Shown in pieces: positions 18,502 through 28,456 of a stretch of DNA of 64,000 nt; position 1 is the first letter of the stretch; every line of letters begins with the position of its first letter. Under the pieces are notes generated by a model. That model saw only the letters and a list, made by a program, of their open reading frames with translations. It had not been told where the DNA came from and ran no database searches. Both the position numbers and the translations under genes were made by a program. The stretch is from Hydrotalea sp. (lineage in GTDB: Bacteria > Bacteroidota > Bacteroidia > Chitinophagales > Chitinophagaceae), in the NCBI GenBank assembly GCA_027364735.1, contig DAHXOT010000017.1, positions 124,001-188,000 on the forward strand. The letters are read 5' to 3'.

Positions 18502-20229
18502 ATGATTATTTTAGGTATCAATGCATATCATGCCGATTCTTCTGCAGCCATATTTAAAGATGGTGTAATGATTGCAGCAACTGAAGAAGAGCGGTTTAGA
18601 CGAATTAAACATTGGGCAGGTTTTCCTGTATTGGCAATAGAATTTTGCTTACGCGAGTTGAATATAAGTTTGCAAGAGGTAGATCATATTGCAATTGGAA
18701 GAGACCCAAGTGTTAAGTTTTGGAATAAATTATTATTCTTATCAAAACATCCGTTTAGTTCTTTTCATTTTGTAAAAGATCGGTTCTTTAATCAAAAAAA
18801 AGTTGCCAGTATTGAAGAAATATTGGCCGATTTATCGGGAGTGGATGCTTTTGTTTTAAAACAAAAAATTCATCAGGTTGAACATCATCGGAGTCATTTG
18901 GCCAGTGCTTTCTTTGCCTCACCTTTTGAAGAGGCTGCTGTACTAAGTATAGATGGCTCAGGAGATTTTACTACCACCATGATTGGAATTGGTAAAGCGA
19001 ATCACATACAAGTAATAGATTCGGTAGATTTTCCGCATTCATTAGGAATTTTTTATACTGCATTTACGCAGTTATTAGGTTTTCCTCATTATGGTGATGA
19101 ATATAAAGTAATGGGATTGGCTCCTTATGGCGAACCTAAATATGTAAACAAGCTCCAAGATTTAATTACCTGTACAAGCGATGGTTTATTCCAATTAAAT
19201 CTTTCTTATTTCCGTTCGCCATCTAAAGGTTTTGTTGGTTATGGCGAAGATCATTTGCCGGTGGTGCCTGCTTTATTCGGGCAAAAAATGGAAGCATTGT
19301 TTGGTAAGGCAAGAACAAAAGATGCACCACTTACACAATACCATAAAGATTTAGCGGCATCGGTTCAAAAAATAACCGAAGAAACTATTTTTCATATTTT
19401 AAATAATTTACATAAAAAAACAGGAGTTGAGGCAGTTTGTATTGCAGGTGGAGTGGCACAAAATAGTGTAGCCAACGGAAAAATTACACGTAATACACCT
19501 TTTAAAAAAGTATATATCCCATCCGCAGGTCACGATGCAGGCATTTCTATGGGGGCAGCACAATTTGTGTATCATCAAACACTTCATCAGCCAAGGGTAA
19601 ATCCGGTGTATAGTGCCTATACAGGGGCCAATTTTTCATCCAAAAAAATAGCCGCAATTCTACAAGAAAAAGGAATTAATTATAAAATATTAAAGCCGGA
19701 AGAATTATACACGTATGTAGTAGAAAAGTTAATAAATGGCGGTGTGGTAGGTTGGTTTAATGGAAGGGCAGAGTTTGGTCCACGTGCATTAGGAGCAAGA
19801 AGCATTTTGGCCGATCCGCGAAGAGCCGATGCCAAAGATTTATTAAACATAAAAATTAAACGAAGAGAGAGTTTTAGGCCGTTTGCTCCAAGTATTTTAG
19901 AAGAATATGTAACCGAATATTTTGAAGTGAATGATATAGTACCCTTTATGGAAAAAGTTTTTCCTATCAAGCCATCAAAACGTGCTTCAATTCCTGCTGT
20001 AACACATGTAGACGGAACGGGCCGATTACAAACAGTAAACAAAAAAATATCGCCTCACTATTATCAGTTAATTGAAACCTTTCGGCAAAAAACCGGCGTA
20101 CCTATTTTATTGAATACATCTTTTAATGAAAACGAACCTATTGTTAATACACCACAAGAGGCATTAGATTGTTTTTTAAGAACTAGTATGGATATGTTGG
20201 TATTGGAAGATATTGTAATAGAAAGATGA
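18502..20229 (+). CDS. Carbamoyltransferase (NodU/TobZ family)
   Basis: 575 residues, normal for the family. The N-terminal ASKHA-fold domain begins IILGINAYHADSSAAIFKDG and holds the His-rich VEHHRSHLASAFFASPF and SIDGSGDFTTT. The C-terminal YrdC-like carbamoyltransferase domain contains NGRAEFGPRALGARSILADP and LLNTSFNENEPIVNTP. NodU-type enzymes move a carbamoyl group from carbamoyl phosphate, via carbamoyl-adenylate, onto a sugar hydroxyl. This predicts an O-carbamoylated sugar in the glycan made by this locus. Confidence 0.9.
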   Translation: MIILGINAYHADSSAAIFKDGVMIAATEEERFRRIKHWAGFPVLAIEFCLRELNISLQEVDHIAIGRDPSVKFWNKLLFLSKHPFSSFHFVKDRFFNQKKVASIEEILADLSGVDAFVLKQKIHQVEHHRSHLASAFFASPFEEAAVLSIDGSGDFTTTMIGIGKANHIQVIDSVDFPHSLGIFYTAFTQLLGFPHYGDEYKVMGLAPYGEPKYVNKLQDLITCTSDGLFQLNLSYFRSPSKGFVGYGEDHLPVVPALFGQKMEALFGKARTKDAPLTQYHKDLAASVQKITEETIFHILNNLHKKTGVEAVCIAGGVAQNSVANGKITRNTPFKKVYIPSAGHDAGISMGAAQFVYHQTLHQPRVNPVYSAYTGANFSSKKIAAILQEKGINYKILKPEELYTYVVEKLINGGVVGWFNGRAEFGPRALGARSILADPRRADAKDLLNIKIKRRESFRPFAPSILEEYVTEYFEVNDIVPFMEKVFPIKPSKRASIPAVTHVDGTGRLQTVNKKISPHYYQLIETFRQKTGVPILLNTSFNENEPIVNTPQEALDCFLRTSMDMLVLEDIVIER

Positions 20230-20259
20230 TATTATTTGTAGAAAATAAAATATTTTGTA

Positions 20260-20997
20260 TTGAAAGTTTCTATTATTACAGCAGCTTATAACAGCGATGA
20301 AACTATTGCAGATACCATTCTATCTGTTCAACAGCAAACTTATTCTAATATGGAGCACATTATTATTGATGGTGCTTCTACCGATAAAACATTATCTATT
20401 ATTCAGCATTGGCATAAGGGACAAATTATTTCTGAAAAAGATGAGGGTATTTATCATGCAATGAATAAAGGCATTGCCATTGCCAATGGCGATATTATTG
20501 GTATTCTTAACTCGGATGATTTTTATTCTTCCAATAATGTGATAGAACAAATTGTAAATCTTTTTCAACAAACTAATTGCGATGCGGTTTATGGCGATTT
20601 AATTTATGTTGATGCCAAAAACACCAATCGTATAAAACGCAAATGGATTTCCGGAAAATATTCAAGAGCTTCTTTTTTATATGGATGGATGCCTCCGCAT
20701 CCAACTTTTTTCATTAAAAAAAAATATTATCAGCAGTTTGGTAACTTTAATCTTCAATTAGGTTCTGCAGCAGATTACGAATTAATGTTGCGTATGTTAT
20801 TAAAGCATCAATTGCAAGCTGCTTATTTGCCTAAAGTGATAGTTACAATGCGAGTTGGGGGCATTAGTAATAAAACAATCAGAAATAGAATTTTTGCTAA
20901 TAAAAACGATAGATTGGCTTGGGTTATCAACGATTTAAAGCCTTATTTTTTTACTTTATATTTGAAACCACTTAGAAAAATTATACAGTTTATTTAA
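20260..20997 (+). CDS. Glycosyltransferase family 2 (WcaA-like)
   Basis: 245 residues starting at TTG, since the conserved first strand KVSIITAAYNSDETI follows immediately and no other start is available. The motifs IIDGASTDKT, SEKDEGIYHAMNKGI and GILNSDDFY (metal site) match the colanic-acid type GT2 group. It is the last glycosyltransferase of the locus, placed just before the nucleotide-sugar synthesis genes. Confidence 0.85.
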   Translation: MKVSIITAAYNSDETIADTILSVQQQTYSNMEHIIIDGASTDKTLSIIQHWHKGQIISEKDEGIYHAMNKGIAIANGDIIGILNSDDFYSSNNVIEQIVNLFQQTNCDAVYGDLIYVDAKNTNRIKRKWISGKYSRASFLYGWMPPHPTFFIKKKYYQQFGNFNLQLGSAADYELMLRMLLKHQLQAAYLPKVIVTMRVGGISNKTIRNRIFANKNDRLAWVINDLKPYFFTLYLKPLRKIIQFI

Positions 20998-21010
20998 TTA
21001 ATTATATTTT

Positions 21011-22126
21011 ATGAATAAAACAGCATTGATAACAGGTATAACGGGTCAGGATGGGGCATATTTGGCGGAATTTTTATTAAAGAAAGGATATTTGGTACAT
21101 GGCATTAAAAGAAGAAGTTCTTTATTTAATACACAGCGAATAGATCATTTTTATGAAGATCCGCATGTTCCGGACAGACATCTAACATTGCATTATGGCG
21201 ATTTAACGGATAGTACTAATTTAATAAGAATAATACAAGAAGTACAACCCGATGAGATTTATAATTTGGCAGCCATGAGTCATGTGCATGTAAGTTTTGA
21301 AGAGCCGGAATATACCGCTAATGCTGATGGCATAGGAACTTTACGAATATTAGAAGCTGTGCGATTGTTAGGATTAACCAAAAAAACAAAAGTATATCAG
21401 GCATCCACATCGGAGTTATATGGATTGGTACAGGCCGTTCCGCAAAGCGAGACTACACCTTTCTATCCCCGTTCACCGTATGCAGTAGCAAAGCTCTATG
21501 CATACTGGATTACAGTCAACTACCGCGAAGCTTACAATATGTATGCTTGCAATGGTATATTATTCAACCACGAATCGCCGCAAAGAGGCGAAACATTTGT
21601 AACAAGAAAAATTACAAGAGCCGTTGCTAAAATAGCATTAGGCTTGCAACACACGTTGTACTTAGGTAATTTAAACAGTAAAAGAGATTGGGGTCATGCG
21701 AAAGATTATATAGAAGGCATGTGGTTAATTTTACAACAAGAGAAAGCAGAAGATTATGTATTAGCCACAGGAGTAACAACCGAGATAAGAGAATTTGTTC
21801 GAATGGCATTTGCAGAAGTAGGGATAGAAATAGGATTTAGAGGAAAAGAAGCGGCAGAAGAAGGATATGTTATTCGATGCAACAATACCAAGTATCAATT
21901 AGAAACGGGTAAAGTGGTAGTAAAAGTAGATGCCAAATATTACCGACCAACTGAAGTAGATTTATTGATAGGAGATGCTACCAAAGCACAAACCAAATTG
22001 GGTTGGAAACCAAAGTACAATTTAGCTGCCTTAGTACAAGAAATGGTAGAAGCTGATATGGCTTTATTCAGCAAAGAAAAACATTTGAAAGAGAGTGGAT
22101 TTAATATCAGCAATCAGTTTGAATAG
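21011..22126 (+). CDS. gmd: GDP-mannose 4,6-dehydratase
   Basis: 371 residues. The NAD(P)-binding [16 protein letters not shown] and [16 protein letters not shown] are diagnostic of Gmd, as are [13 protein letters not shown], the catalytic Thr/Glu region QASTSELYG, and the YxxxK pair in [10 protein letters not shown]. It converts GDP-D-mannose to GDP-4-keto-6-deoxy-D-mannose in the cytoplasm. It is followed by the fucose synthase gene, so the pair makes GDP-L-fucose for the polysaccharide. Confidence 0.95.
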   Translation: MNKTALITGITGQDGAYLAEFLLKKGYLVHGIKRRSSLFNTQRIDHFYEDPHVPDRHLTLHYGDLTDSTNLIRIIQEVQPDEIYNLAAMSHVHVSFEEPEYTANADGIGTLRILEAVRLLGLTKKTKVYQASTSELYGLVQAVPQSETTPFYPRSPYAVAKLYAYWITVNYREAYNMYACNGILFNHESPQRGETFVTRKITRAVAKIALGLQHTLYLGNLNSKRDWGHAKDYIEGMWLILQQEKAEDYVLATGVTTEIREFVRMAFAEVGIEIGFRGKEAAEEGYVIRCNNTKYQLETGKVVVKVDAKYYRPTEVDLLIGDATKAQTKLGWKPKYNLAALVQEMVEADMALFSKEKHLKESGFNISNQFE

Positions 22127-22148
22127 AAAGTATACAGTATAAAAATAG

Positions 22149-23084
22149 TTGAACGTGAATAAAGATTCAAAAATATACATTGCAGGGCATAGAGGAATGG
22201 TAGGCAGTGCAATAGAAAGAAAGTTACGTAAGGAAGGGTTTACAAATATTATTGCTAAAAGTTCTAAGGAATTGGATTTAAGAAACCAGCAAATGGTAAA
22301 TACTTTTTTTCAAGAACATACACCCCACTACGTTATATTGGCTGCGGCAAAAGTAGGAGGTATTGTTGCCAACAATACGTATAGATCAGAATTTATTTAT
22401 GATAATTTAATGATGGAGGCAAATATTATTCATGCCGCTTATGTGTATGGAGTAAAAAAATTATTATTTCTTGGCTCATCATGTATCTATCCTAAATTAG
22501 CTCCTCAGCCATTAAAAGAAGACTATTTATTATCGGGATATTTAGAGCAAACCAATCAGCCGTATGCCATTGCAAAAATTGCGGGTATTGAATTGTGCGA
22601 TAGCTATAGAGCACAATATGGTTGCAATTTTATATCGGCTATGCCAACTAATTTGTATGGGCCAAATGATAATTACGATTTAGAAAAATCGCATGTATTG
22701 CCAGCCTTGCTACGAAAATTTATTACAGCTAAAAGAAACAATGCTCCGTTTGTAGAACTATGGGGAACAGGCTCGCCTCGGAGAGAGTTTTTGCATGTAG
22801 ATGATTTGGCAGATGCTTGTTATTTTTTATTACAAAATTATAACGAGAAGGGATTGGTAAACATAGGTTGGGGAACAGATGTAACGATATTGGAGTTAGC
22901 ACAATTAATAAAAAAAATTGTAGGTTATGAGGGAGATTTAAACTTCGATACAACTAAACCAGATGGCACTCCGCAAAAATTGATGGATGTAACTAAATTA
23001 AAAAATTTTGGGTGGACTGCAAGCATTGGTTTAGAGCAAGGCATACAAATGGTATATGATGTAATAAAAGATTCAATTTGGTAA
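22149..23084 (+). CDS. fcl: GDP-L-fucose synthase
   Basis: 311 residues. The NADP-binding loop IYIAGHRGMVGSAIERKL, the motif AAAKVGGIVANNTYR, the catalytic Ser in LGSSCIYPKLAPQPL and the YAIAKIAG YxxxK pair identify the epimerase/reductase that turns the Gmd product into GDP-L-fucose. The start is TTG, with a possible GTG two codons on; no ATG precedes the Rossmann strand. It sits 22 bp after gmd. Confidence 0.94.
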   Translation: MNVNKDSKIYIAGHRGMVGSAIERKLRKEGFTNIIAKSSKELDLRNQQMVNTFFQEHTPHYVILAAAKVGGIVANNTYRSEFIYDNLMMEANIIHAAYVYGVKKLLFLGSSCIYPKLAPQPLKEDYLLSGYLEQTNQPYAIAKIAGIELCDSYRAQYGCNFISAMPTNLYGPNDNYDLEKSHVLPALLRKFITAKRNNAPFVELWGTGSPRREFLHVDDLADACYFLLQNYNEKGLVNIGWGTDVTILELAQLIKKIVGYEGDLNFDTTKPDGTPQKLMDVTKLKNFGWTASIGLEQGIQMVYDVIKDSIW

Positions 23085-23091
23085 TTAATAA

Positions 23092-24063
23092 ATGGGTATG
23101 AAAATTTTAGTAACAGGTGGCGCAGGTTTTATTGGCTCAAACTTAGTAGAAAAACTATTAAACCATAATCAAGTATCAGGTGTGCGGGTATTAGATAATT
23201 TGGCAATAGGATCTATTCAAAACATTAAAGAGTTTTTCGATCATCCTAAATTTGAATTTGTAGAAGGCGATATTTGCAATTATGCCACTTGTTTAAAATC
23301 TACCGAAGGTATTAACTTAATTTCTCATCAAGCTGCATTAGGCTCCGTGCCCCGTTCTATTAAAGACCCATTAACTACTAATGCTGTTAATATTACCGGC
23401 ACGCTTAATATATTTACTGCTGCAAAAGAAAATAATATCCAAAGAATTGTGTATGCTGCCAGCTCTTCAACCTATGGCGATTATCCGGATTTACCTAAAA
23501 CTGAAGATAAAATAGGCAATCCTTTATCGCCTTATGCTGTTACAAAATATGTAAATGAGCTGTATGCAAAAGTGTATGCCACAGTTTATGGTTTAGAATT
23601 AATAGGGTTAAGGTACTTTAATATATTTGGGCCTAAGCAAAACCCTAAAGGGCCTTATGCTGCTGTTATTCCTTTATTTTGCCAAGCTATAATTAATAAA
23701 CAATCTCCAAAAATCAATGGCGATGGGTTAATTAGTAGAGATTTTACCTACATTGATAATGCTGTAATGGCAAATATATTGGCTTTATTTACTACCAATA
23801 GTAATGCCTTAAATCAGGTATATAATATTGCTTGTGGCGAACAAACTACTCTATTACAATTATTGAACGAAATAAACTTAATTGCCAATAGCAATATTCA
23901 GCCTATTCACCTGCCGGATAGACCAGGTGATATAAAACATAGTTTGGCTGATATATCTAAAGCAAAAAATTTATTAAATTACACTTCAATTATAAATGTA
24001 AAGCAAGGGCTTCAAAAAACGTATAATTGGTATCTTCAAAATTCAAAATTCCTTTCATTATGA
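23092..24063 (+). CDS. UDP-N-acetylglucosamine 4-epimerase-like (WbpP/TviC type)
   Basis: 323 residues of the short-chain dehydrogenase epimerase class. Motifs are VTGGAGFIGSNLVE at the NAD site, HQAALGSVPRSIKDP, AASSSTYGD, LSPYAVTKYVNELYA with the YxxxK pair, and RYFNIFGPKQNPKGPYAAVI. These match the WbpP/TviC group, which interconverts UDP-GlcNAc and UDP-GalNAc (or the uronic acid forms). A second ATG two codons in is equally good. The stop overlaps the rfbB start (ATGA). Substrate assignment is by motif resemblance. Confidence 0.82.
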   Translation: MGMKILVTGGAGFIGSNLVEKLLNHNQVSGVRVLDNLAIGSIQNIKEFFDHPKFEFVEGDICNYATCLKSTEGINLISHQAALGSVPRSIKDPLTTNAVNITGTLNIFTAAKENNIQRIVYAASSSTYGDYPDLPKTEDKIGNPLSPYAVTKYVNELYAKVYATVYGLELIGLRYFNIFGPKQNPKGPYAAVIPLFCQAIINKQSPKINGDGLISRDFTYIDNAVMANILALFTTNSNALNQVYNIACGEQTTLLQLLNEINLIANSNIQPIHLPDRPGDIKHSLADISKAKNLLNYTSIINVKQGLQKTYNWYLQNSKFLSL

Positions 24064-25112
24064 AAAACATTTTAATTACAGGCGGCGCAGGTTTTATTGG
24101 TTCGCATGTTGTACGATTATTTGTTACTAAATATCCCCAATACAAAATTGTAAACCTCGATGCATTAACCTATGCCGGCAACTTAGAAAATTTAAAAGAC
24201 ATTGACCATTCGGCTAACTATTTTTTCGAAAAAATAAATTTATTAGATGCGGATAAATTGAATGAAGTGTTTAAAAAACATCAAATAACCGATGTTATTC
24301 ATTTAGCTGCAGAATCGCATGTTGACAGATCTATTGTATCTCCATTAGATTTTGTATATACCAATATTATTGGCACAGTAAATTTATTAAATACTGCAAG
24401 GCATGCATGGAAAGAAAATTATAGTCAACATTTATTTTATCATATCTCAACCGATGAAGTATATGGTGCATTGGGCGAAACCGGCTTATTTACCGAATCA
24501 ACTCCGTATCATCCCAATTCTCCTTACTCTGCCAGTAAAGCTTCATCCGATCATTTTGTAAGAGCTTATGCCGAAACCTATCACATGCATACGGTAGTTT
24601 CTAACTGTTCTAATAATTATGGACCATATCATTTCCCCGAAAAACTCATTCCTCTTTTCATTAATAATATCATCAATAAAAAACCTTTGCCGGTTTATGG
24701 CGATGGATTGTATACCCGAGATTGGTTATTTGTAAAAGATCATGCATTGGCAATTGATTTAATTTTTCATGAAGGGAAACCTGATGAAACCTATAATATT
24801 GGTGGATTTAACGAATGGAGAAATATTGATTTGGTAAAACTATTGTGTAAGTTAATGGACGAAAAATTAGGAAGAGAAATGGGAGAAAGTGAACAACTAA
24901 TTACGTATGTAAAAGACCGCCCCGGGCACGATAGAAGATACGCCATTGATGCTACTAAAATTAATAAAGAATTAGGTTGGAAGCCAACTGTAACTTTTGA
25001 AGAAGGGTTAAGCCAAACAATTGATTGGTATTTAAGTAATACAGAATGGCTAAACAACATAACCAGCGGAGCATACGAAAAATACTACAACTTGATGTAT
25101 ACAAACAGGTAA
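24060..25112 (+). CDS. rfbB: dTDP-glucose 4,6-dehydratase
   Basis: 350 residues from the ATG that overlaps the preceding stop; the frame extends 11 codons upstream but that extension lies within the previous gene. The NAD site is ILITGGAGFIGSHVV. The catalytic region STDEVYGALGE, with the Asp-Glu pair typical of RmlB, is followed by YSASKASSDHFVRAY, then SNCSNNYGPYHFPEKLIP. It makes dTDP-4-keto-6-deoxyglucose from dTDP-glucose supplied by rfbA two genes downstream. Confidence 0.94.
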   Translation: MKNILITGGAGFIGSHVVRLFVTKYPQYKIVNLDALTYAGNLENLKDIDHSANYFFEKINLLDADKLNEVFKKHQITDVIHLAAESHVDRSIVSPLDFVYTNIIGTVNLLNTARHAWKENYSQHLFYHISTDEVYGALGETGLFTESTPYHPNSPYSASKASSDHFVRAYAETYHMHTVVSNCSNNYGPYHFPEKLIPLFINNIINKKPLPVYGDGLYTRDWLFVKDHALAIDLIFHEGKPDETYNIGGFNEWRNIDLVKLLCKLMDEKLGREMGESEQLITYVKDRPGHDRRYAIDATKINKELGWKPTVTFEEGLSQTIDWYLSNTEWLNNITSGAYEKYYNLMYTNR

Positions 25113-25173
25113 TAAAAAATGTATAAGCGGGTAGCAGTTGTTGTATAAGTAATTATTTATAAAAGTGTATATC

Positions 25174-25731
25174 ATGAAAGTGCAAGAAACCAAATTAAAA
25201 GATTGTTTTATTATTCACGATACGGTATTCGAAGATCCTCGAGGCTATTTTTTTGAAAGCTTTAATCAGCAACGCTTTGCAAGTATGATTGGGTTGAATG
25301 TTTCATTTGTGCAAGACAATCAATCAAAATCTACCAGAGGCGTTTTACGAGGTATTCATTTTCAACAAGGCGAATATGCACAGGCCAAATTAGTACGTGT
25401 TTTAAAAGGTAAAGTATTAGATGTTGCTGTTGATTTACGTATAGATTCTCCCACTTTTGGTCAATGGGAAAGTATTGAACTATCCGAAGATAATCATTTG
25501 CAATTTTTTGTTCCAAGGGGTTTTGGACATGGTTTTGTTGTATTAAGTGCGGAAGCTGTATTTTTTTATAAATGCGATAATTTGTATAATAAAGCATCTG
25601 AAGGTGGCATTATATATAATGATAACAAGCTCAATATTGATTGGAAAATTGCTGCCAATGAAGTACAATTATCTGAGAAAGACAGTCTGTTACCATCCTT
25701 TAATGAAATTAAACAATCCTTAAAATTCTAA
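25174..25731 (+). CDS. rfbC: dTDP-4-dehydrorhamnose 3,5-epimerase
   Basis: 185 residues from ATG 25174; a GTG three codons earlier is possible. RmlC signatures are FFESFNQQRFA, QDNQSKSTRGVLRGIHFQ (with the catalytic His), VVDVRIDSPTFGQW-like VAVDLRIDSPTFGQW, and FVPRGFGHGFVVLS. It epimerises C3 and C5 of dTDP-4-keto-6-deoxyglucose. It lies between rfbB and rfbA; no rfbD reductase is seen in the window, so the end product may be finished elsewhere. Confidence 0.93.
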   Translation: MKVQETKLKDCFIIHDTVFEDPRGYFFESFNQQRFASMIGLNVSFVQDNQSKSTRGVLRGIHFQQGEYAQAKLVRVLKGKVLDVAVDLRIDSPTFGQWESIELSEDNHLQFFVPRGFGHGFVVLSAEAVFFYKCDNLYNKASEGGIIYNDNKLNIDWKIAANEVQLSEKDSLLPSFNEIKQSLKF

Positions 25732-25734
25732 ACT

Positions 25735-26595
25735 ATGAAAGGCATTATTTTGGCAGGTGGAAGCGGTACAAGATTGTACCCTATTACAAAAGGTATTAGC
25801 AAGCAGTTAATGCCAATTTACGATAAGCCAATGATTTATTATCCTTTATCAGTACTTATGTTGGCGGGTATTAACGAAATACTAATTATAACTACACCGG
25901 ACGATTCTTCTCAATTTCATAGATTATTAGGCGATGGACATGAAATTGGTTGTAAATTTTCTTATGCTGTACAAGCTATTCCCAACGGATTAGCACAAGC
26001 TTTTGTAATTGGTGAAAAATTTATTGGGAAAGATAAAGTGGCATTAGTTTTAGGCGATAATATTTTTTATGGATCTGGTTTTAGTAAATTGGTACAATCT
26101 TTTAATAATATAGAAGGGGCGGCCATTTTTGCGTATGAAGTGCATGATCCGGAAAGATATGGTGTAGTTGAATTCGATGACCAATTTACTGCCATATCTA
26201 TTGAAGAAAAGCCAAAACAACCTAAATCAAACTATGCAGTACCCGGATTATATTTTTATGATAATACTGTGGTAGAAATTGCTAAAAATATTCCAGCTTC
26301 TCCACGCGGTGAATATGAAATTACCGATGTTAATAAAGTATATCTGCAACAAAATAAACTAAAAGTGGGCGTAATGAGCAGAGGTACAGCATGGTTAGAT
26401 ACCGGCACTTTCGATTCGTTGAGCGATGCATGCGAATTTGTAAGGGTTATTGAAAAACGCCAAAGCCAAAAAATAGGCTGTATAGAAGAAATAGCCTATA
26501 GAATGGGATTTATAGATAGAGAGCAATTAGTAAAATTAGCCGATAAATATGCTAAAAGTGGATATGGCGATTATTTGCGAAAAGTAAAATTATAG
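25735..26595 (+). CDS. rfbA: Glucose-1-phosphate thymidylyltransferase
   Basis: 286 residues, the usual RmlA length. The signature [20 protein letters not shown] at the N-terminus, [20 protein letters not shown], and [10 protein letters not shown] are all intact. It makes dTDP-glucose from glucose-1-phosphate and dTTP and so feeds rfbB and rfbC. It is the last gene of the polysaccharide operon, followed by a strong hairpin terminator. Confidence 0.95.
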   Translation: MKGIILAGGSGTRLYPITKGISKQLMPIYDKPMIYYPLSVLMLAGINEILIITTPDDSSQFHRLLGDGHEIGCKFSYAVQAIPNGLAQAFVIGEKFIGKDKVALVLGDNIFYGSGFSKLVQSFNNIEGAAIFAYEVHDPERYGVVEFDDQFTAISIEEKPKQPKSNYAVPGLYFYDNTVVEIAKNIPASPRGEYEITDVNKVYLQQNKLKVGVMSRGTAWLDTGTFDSLSDACEFVRVIEKRQSQKIGCIEEIAYRMGFIDREQLVKLADKYAKSGYGDYLRKVKL

Positions 26596-26615
26596 TAGTA
26601 AAATATATTTCTGGA

Positions 26616-26653
26616 AAAGGGAGCATGTATAATGATGTATACATGCTCCCTTT
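26616..26653. terminator. Bidirectional terminator between rfbA and the convergent dehydrogenase gene
   Basis: A perfect 16-bp inverted repeat (26616-26631 pairs with 26638-26653) with a 6-base loop ATGATG, A-rich on the left and T-rich on the right, so it can end transcription from both sides. It closes the polysaccharide operon on the + strand and the ksgA-dehydrogenase operon on the - strand. Confidence 0.9.
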
Positions 26654-26666
26654 ATTTTATAGAATA

Positions 26667-27596
26667 TTAAATACCCAATTTATCTAAAATAATTTTACTC
26701 ATTTTATAAAAGGCTTCGTGGCTATATCCGGCAATATGTGGAGTAACAATTACATTAGGTTGTGTAGTTAAAAAGTGTAATTGTTCTTCTTCTTTAGCAG
26801 AATAAGTTTTGAGATGTTCATTTTCTAATACATCAATTCCGGCAGCTTTTATTTTTTTATTTTTAATAGCCCTTATTAAAGCATCGGTATCGGTAACTTT
26901 CCCTCTGCACATATTTAAAAAATAGGGTTGTTGTTGTAGTGCGTTAAAAAAATGATCATTTGCTAAGTGCACTGTTTCATCGGTTAATGGAACGTGCAAG
27001 CTAATAACATCGGCGTATTTAAAAATTTGTTTTGGTTCTGCTTCTCTTATATAACCGTTTGCAAAACCATTTTTATATTTATCGTAAGCCAAAACGGTAA
27101 CCTCAAAAGAGGCTAATAATTTAGCAAATGAGCTTCCCGTATTGCCAAACCCAATAATACCAACAGTTTTACCATATAATTCATCTCCTTTATTTTCGTC
27201 TCGCAACCATTTTTTGTCTTTTACTTCAATAAAACTTTTAGTAATACGGTTCATTAAGTTTAAGAGTAAGCCGAGTGTATGTTCTGCAACCGCATTGCGA
27301 TTACCTTCCGGGCTATTTACACATTTTATTCCTTTACTATTGGCATAAGCCTCATCAATTTGGTCCATTCCGCTGCCCAATCTTCCAATCCATTGTAATT
27401 CTTTGGCTTCATCTAATAATGGCTTATCAATTACAATTCTTGTAGTAGCAATTAAGCCATGAATATCTTTAATTACAGTTATTAATTCGTTATAAGTAAT
27501 AGAAGAAGCATTAATTACTTCGTAGCCTTTTAATGTTAAAGTTTCTGATAGGTAAGGATGTGCTTTTCCGGTAATAATTACTTTTTTCTTCATCAT
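26667..27596 (-). CDS. D-isomer-specific 2-hydroxyacid dehydrogenase
   Basis: 309 residues. The substrate domain contains [11 protein letters not shown], the NAD domain has [18 protein letters not shown] (GxGxxG), and the active-site residues are seen as Arg in [13 protein letters not shown], Glu in [10 protein letters not shown] and His in [12 protein letters not shown]. It resembles phosphoglycerate dehydrogenase without the regulatory ACT domain, so 3-phosphoglycerate, hydroxypyruvate or another 2-hydroxyacid could be the substrate. The start overlaps the end of ksgA by 4 bp, so both are probably co-transcribed. Confidence 0.85.
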   Translation of the reverse strand: MMKKKVIITGKAHPYLSETLTLKGYEVINASSITYNELITVIKDIHGLIATTRIVIDKPLLDEAKELQWIGRLGSGMDQIDEAYANSKGIKCVNSPEGNRNAVAEHTLGLLLNLMNRITKSFIEVKDKKWLRDENKGDELYGKTVGIIGFGNTGSSFAKLLASFEVTVLAYDKYKNGFANGYIREAEPKQIFKYADVISLHVPLTDETVHLANDHFFNALQQQPYFLNMCRGKVTDTDALIRAIKNKKIKAAGIDVLENEHLKTYSAKEEEQLHFLTTQPNVIVTPHIAGYSHEAFYKMSKIILDKLGI

Positions 27597-28348
27597 AACA
27601 TTTTATAAGTTAAAGCAGCAAAATCTAATATGCTTAATTGTTCTGCACGTTTATTAAAAATTGCATCTTGTAAAGTTATTTCATCAAATAATGATCGAGT
27701 TGCATTTCGTAAAGTTTTTCGGCGTTGATTGAAGGCTGTTTTTACAAGTATAAAAAATTTCTTTTCGCTTTCCATTTCAAATGCTGTATCTCGTAGGGTT
27801 AGTTTTATTACTCCGCTCATAACTTTAGGTGGCGGATTAAAGCAGCCGGGCGATACATCGAATAAATATTCTACATGATAAAATGCTTGTATTAATATGC
27901 TTAAAATGCCATAAGTTTTGTTATTGGGCTTAGCCGCAATACGAAGTGCAACTTCTTTTTGAAACATGCCAATTACTATTGGTACCTGCATTTTCCATTC
28001 TAAAATTTTAAATAAAATTTGAGAAGATATGTTATAAGGAAAGTTGCCAACCACAGTAAATTGCTCGGCATAAGGTGCATCAATCTCTAAAAAATTTTGA
28101 TGAATTATTTTTCCATCAATTGCCGGATAGGTTTGTTTAAGATAAACAACTTTTTCAGTATCTAATTCTACCGCTTTAAAATTAATGTTGGGTAGCTGTA
28201 ACAAATATTTTGTAAGTGCTCCGGCTCCCGGACCTACTTCTAATAAATTATTGAACTGAGTTTCTTTTAATGCAGCAACAATTTTTTTACATACATTTTC
28301 ATCTTTTAAAAAATGTTGCCCCAAACTTTTTTTCAGTGTGTATTGCAT
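27593..28348 (-). CDS. rsmA: 16S rRNA dimethyladenosine transferase KsgA/RsmA
   Basis: 251 residues. Typical pieces are [14 protein letters not shown] at the N-terminus, the SAM-binding [15 protein letters not shown], and the catalytic motif IV as [10 protein letters not shown] (NLPY in most homologues, Phe here). The enzyme dimethylates two adjacent adenines near the 3' end of 16S rRNA during small-subunit maturation. A promoter -7 box lies 5 nt before the ATG, predicting a leaderless transcript shared with the dehydrogenase gene. Confidence 0.95.
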   Translation of the reverse strand: MQYTLKKSLGQHFLKDENVCKKIVAALKETQFNNLLEVGPGAGALTKYLLQLPNINFKAVELDTEKVVYLKQTYPAIDGKIIHQNFLEIDAPYAEQFTVVGNFPYNISSQILFKILEWKMQVPIVIGMFQKEVALRIAAKPNNKTYGILSILIQAFYHVEYLFDVSPGCFNPPPKVMSGVIKLTLRDTAFEMESEKKFFILVKTAFNQRRKTLRNATRSLFDEITLQDAIFNKRAEQLSILDFAALTYKML

Positions 28349-28353
28349 TGAGG

Positions 28354-28361
28354 CAAAAGTA
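28354..28361 (-). promoter_or_regulatory. -7 box TACTTTTG before rsmA
   Basis: On the - strand the sequence reads TACTTTTG, a full match to the Bacteroidota TAnnTTTG -7 element, ending 5 nt before the rsmA ATG. The -33 element is not obvious. The spacing would place the transcription start at or next to the A of the ATG. Confidence 0.6.
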
Positions 28362-28456
28362 AGTGTAAATATTATTTTAAGCTAAGTCTTATATTTAAGT
28401 AAAACCCTTTTACTACTTGTGTAATATTCTTATCTTCACCATTCAAATTTTTAATA

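Noticed and set aside
23092-24063. This epimerase gene as the missing rfbD
   Set aside because: Its motifs (HQAALGSVPRS, AASSSTYGD) fit the WbpP epimerase group, not the RmlD reductase.
28431-28438. TATCTTCA before pdxA (similar boxes before recQ and the first clpP) as -7 elements
   Set aside because: They differ from TAnnTTTG in the last bases and lack a -33 element; kept only as weak remarks.
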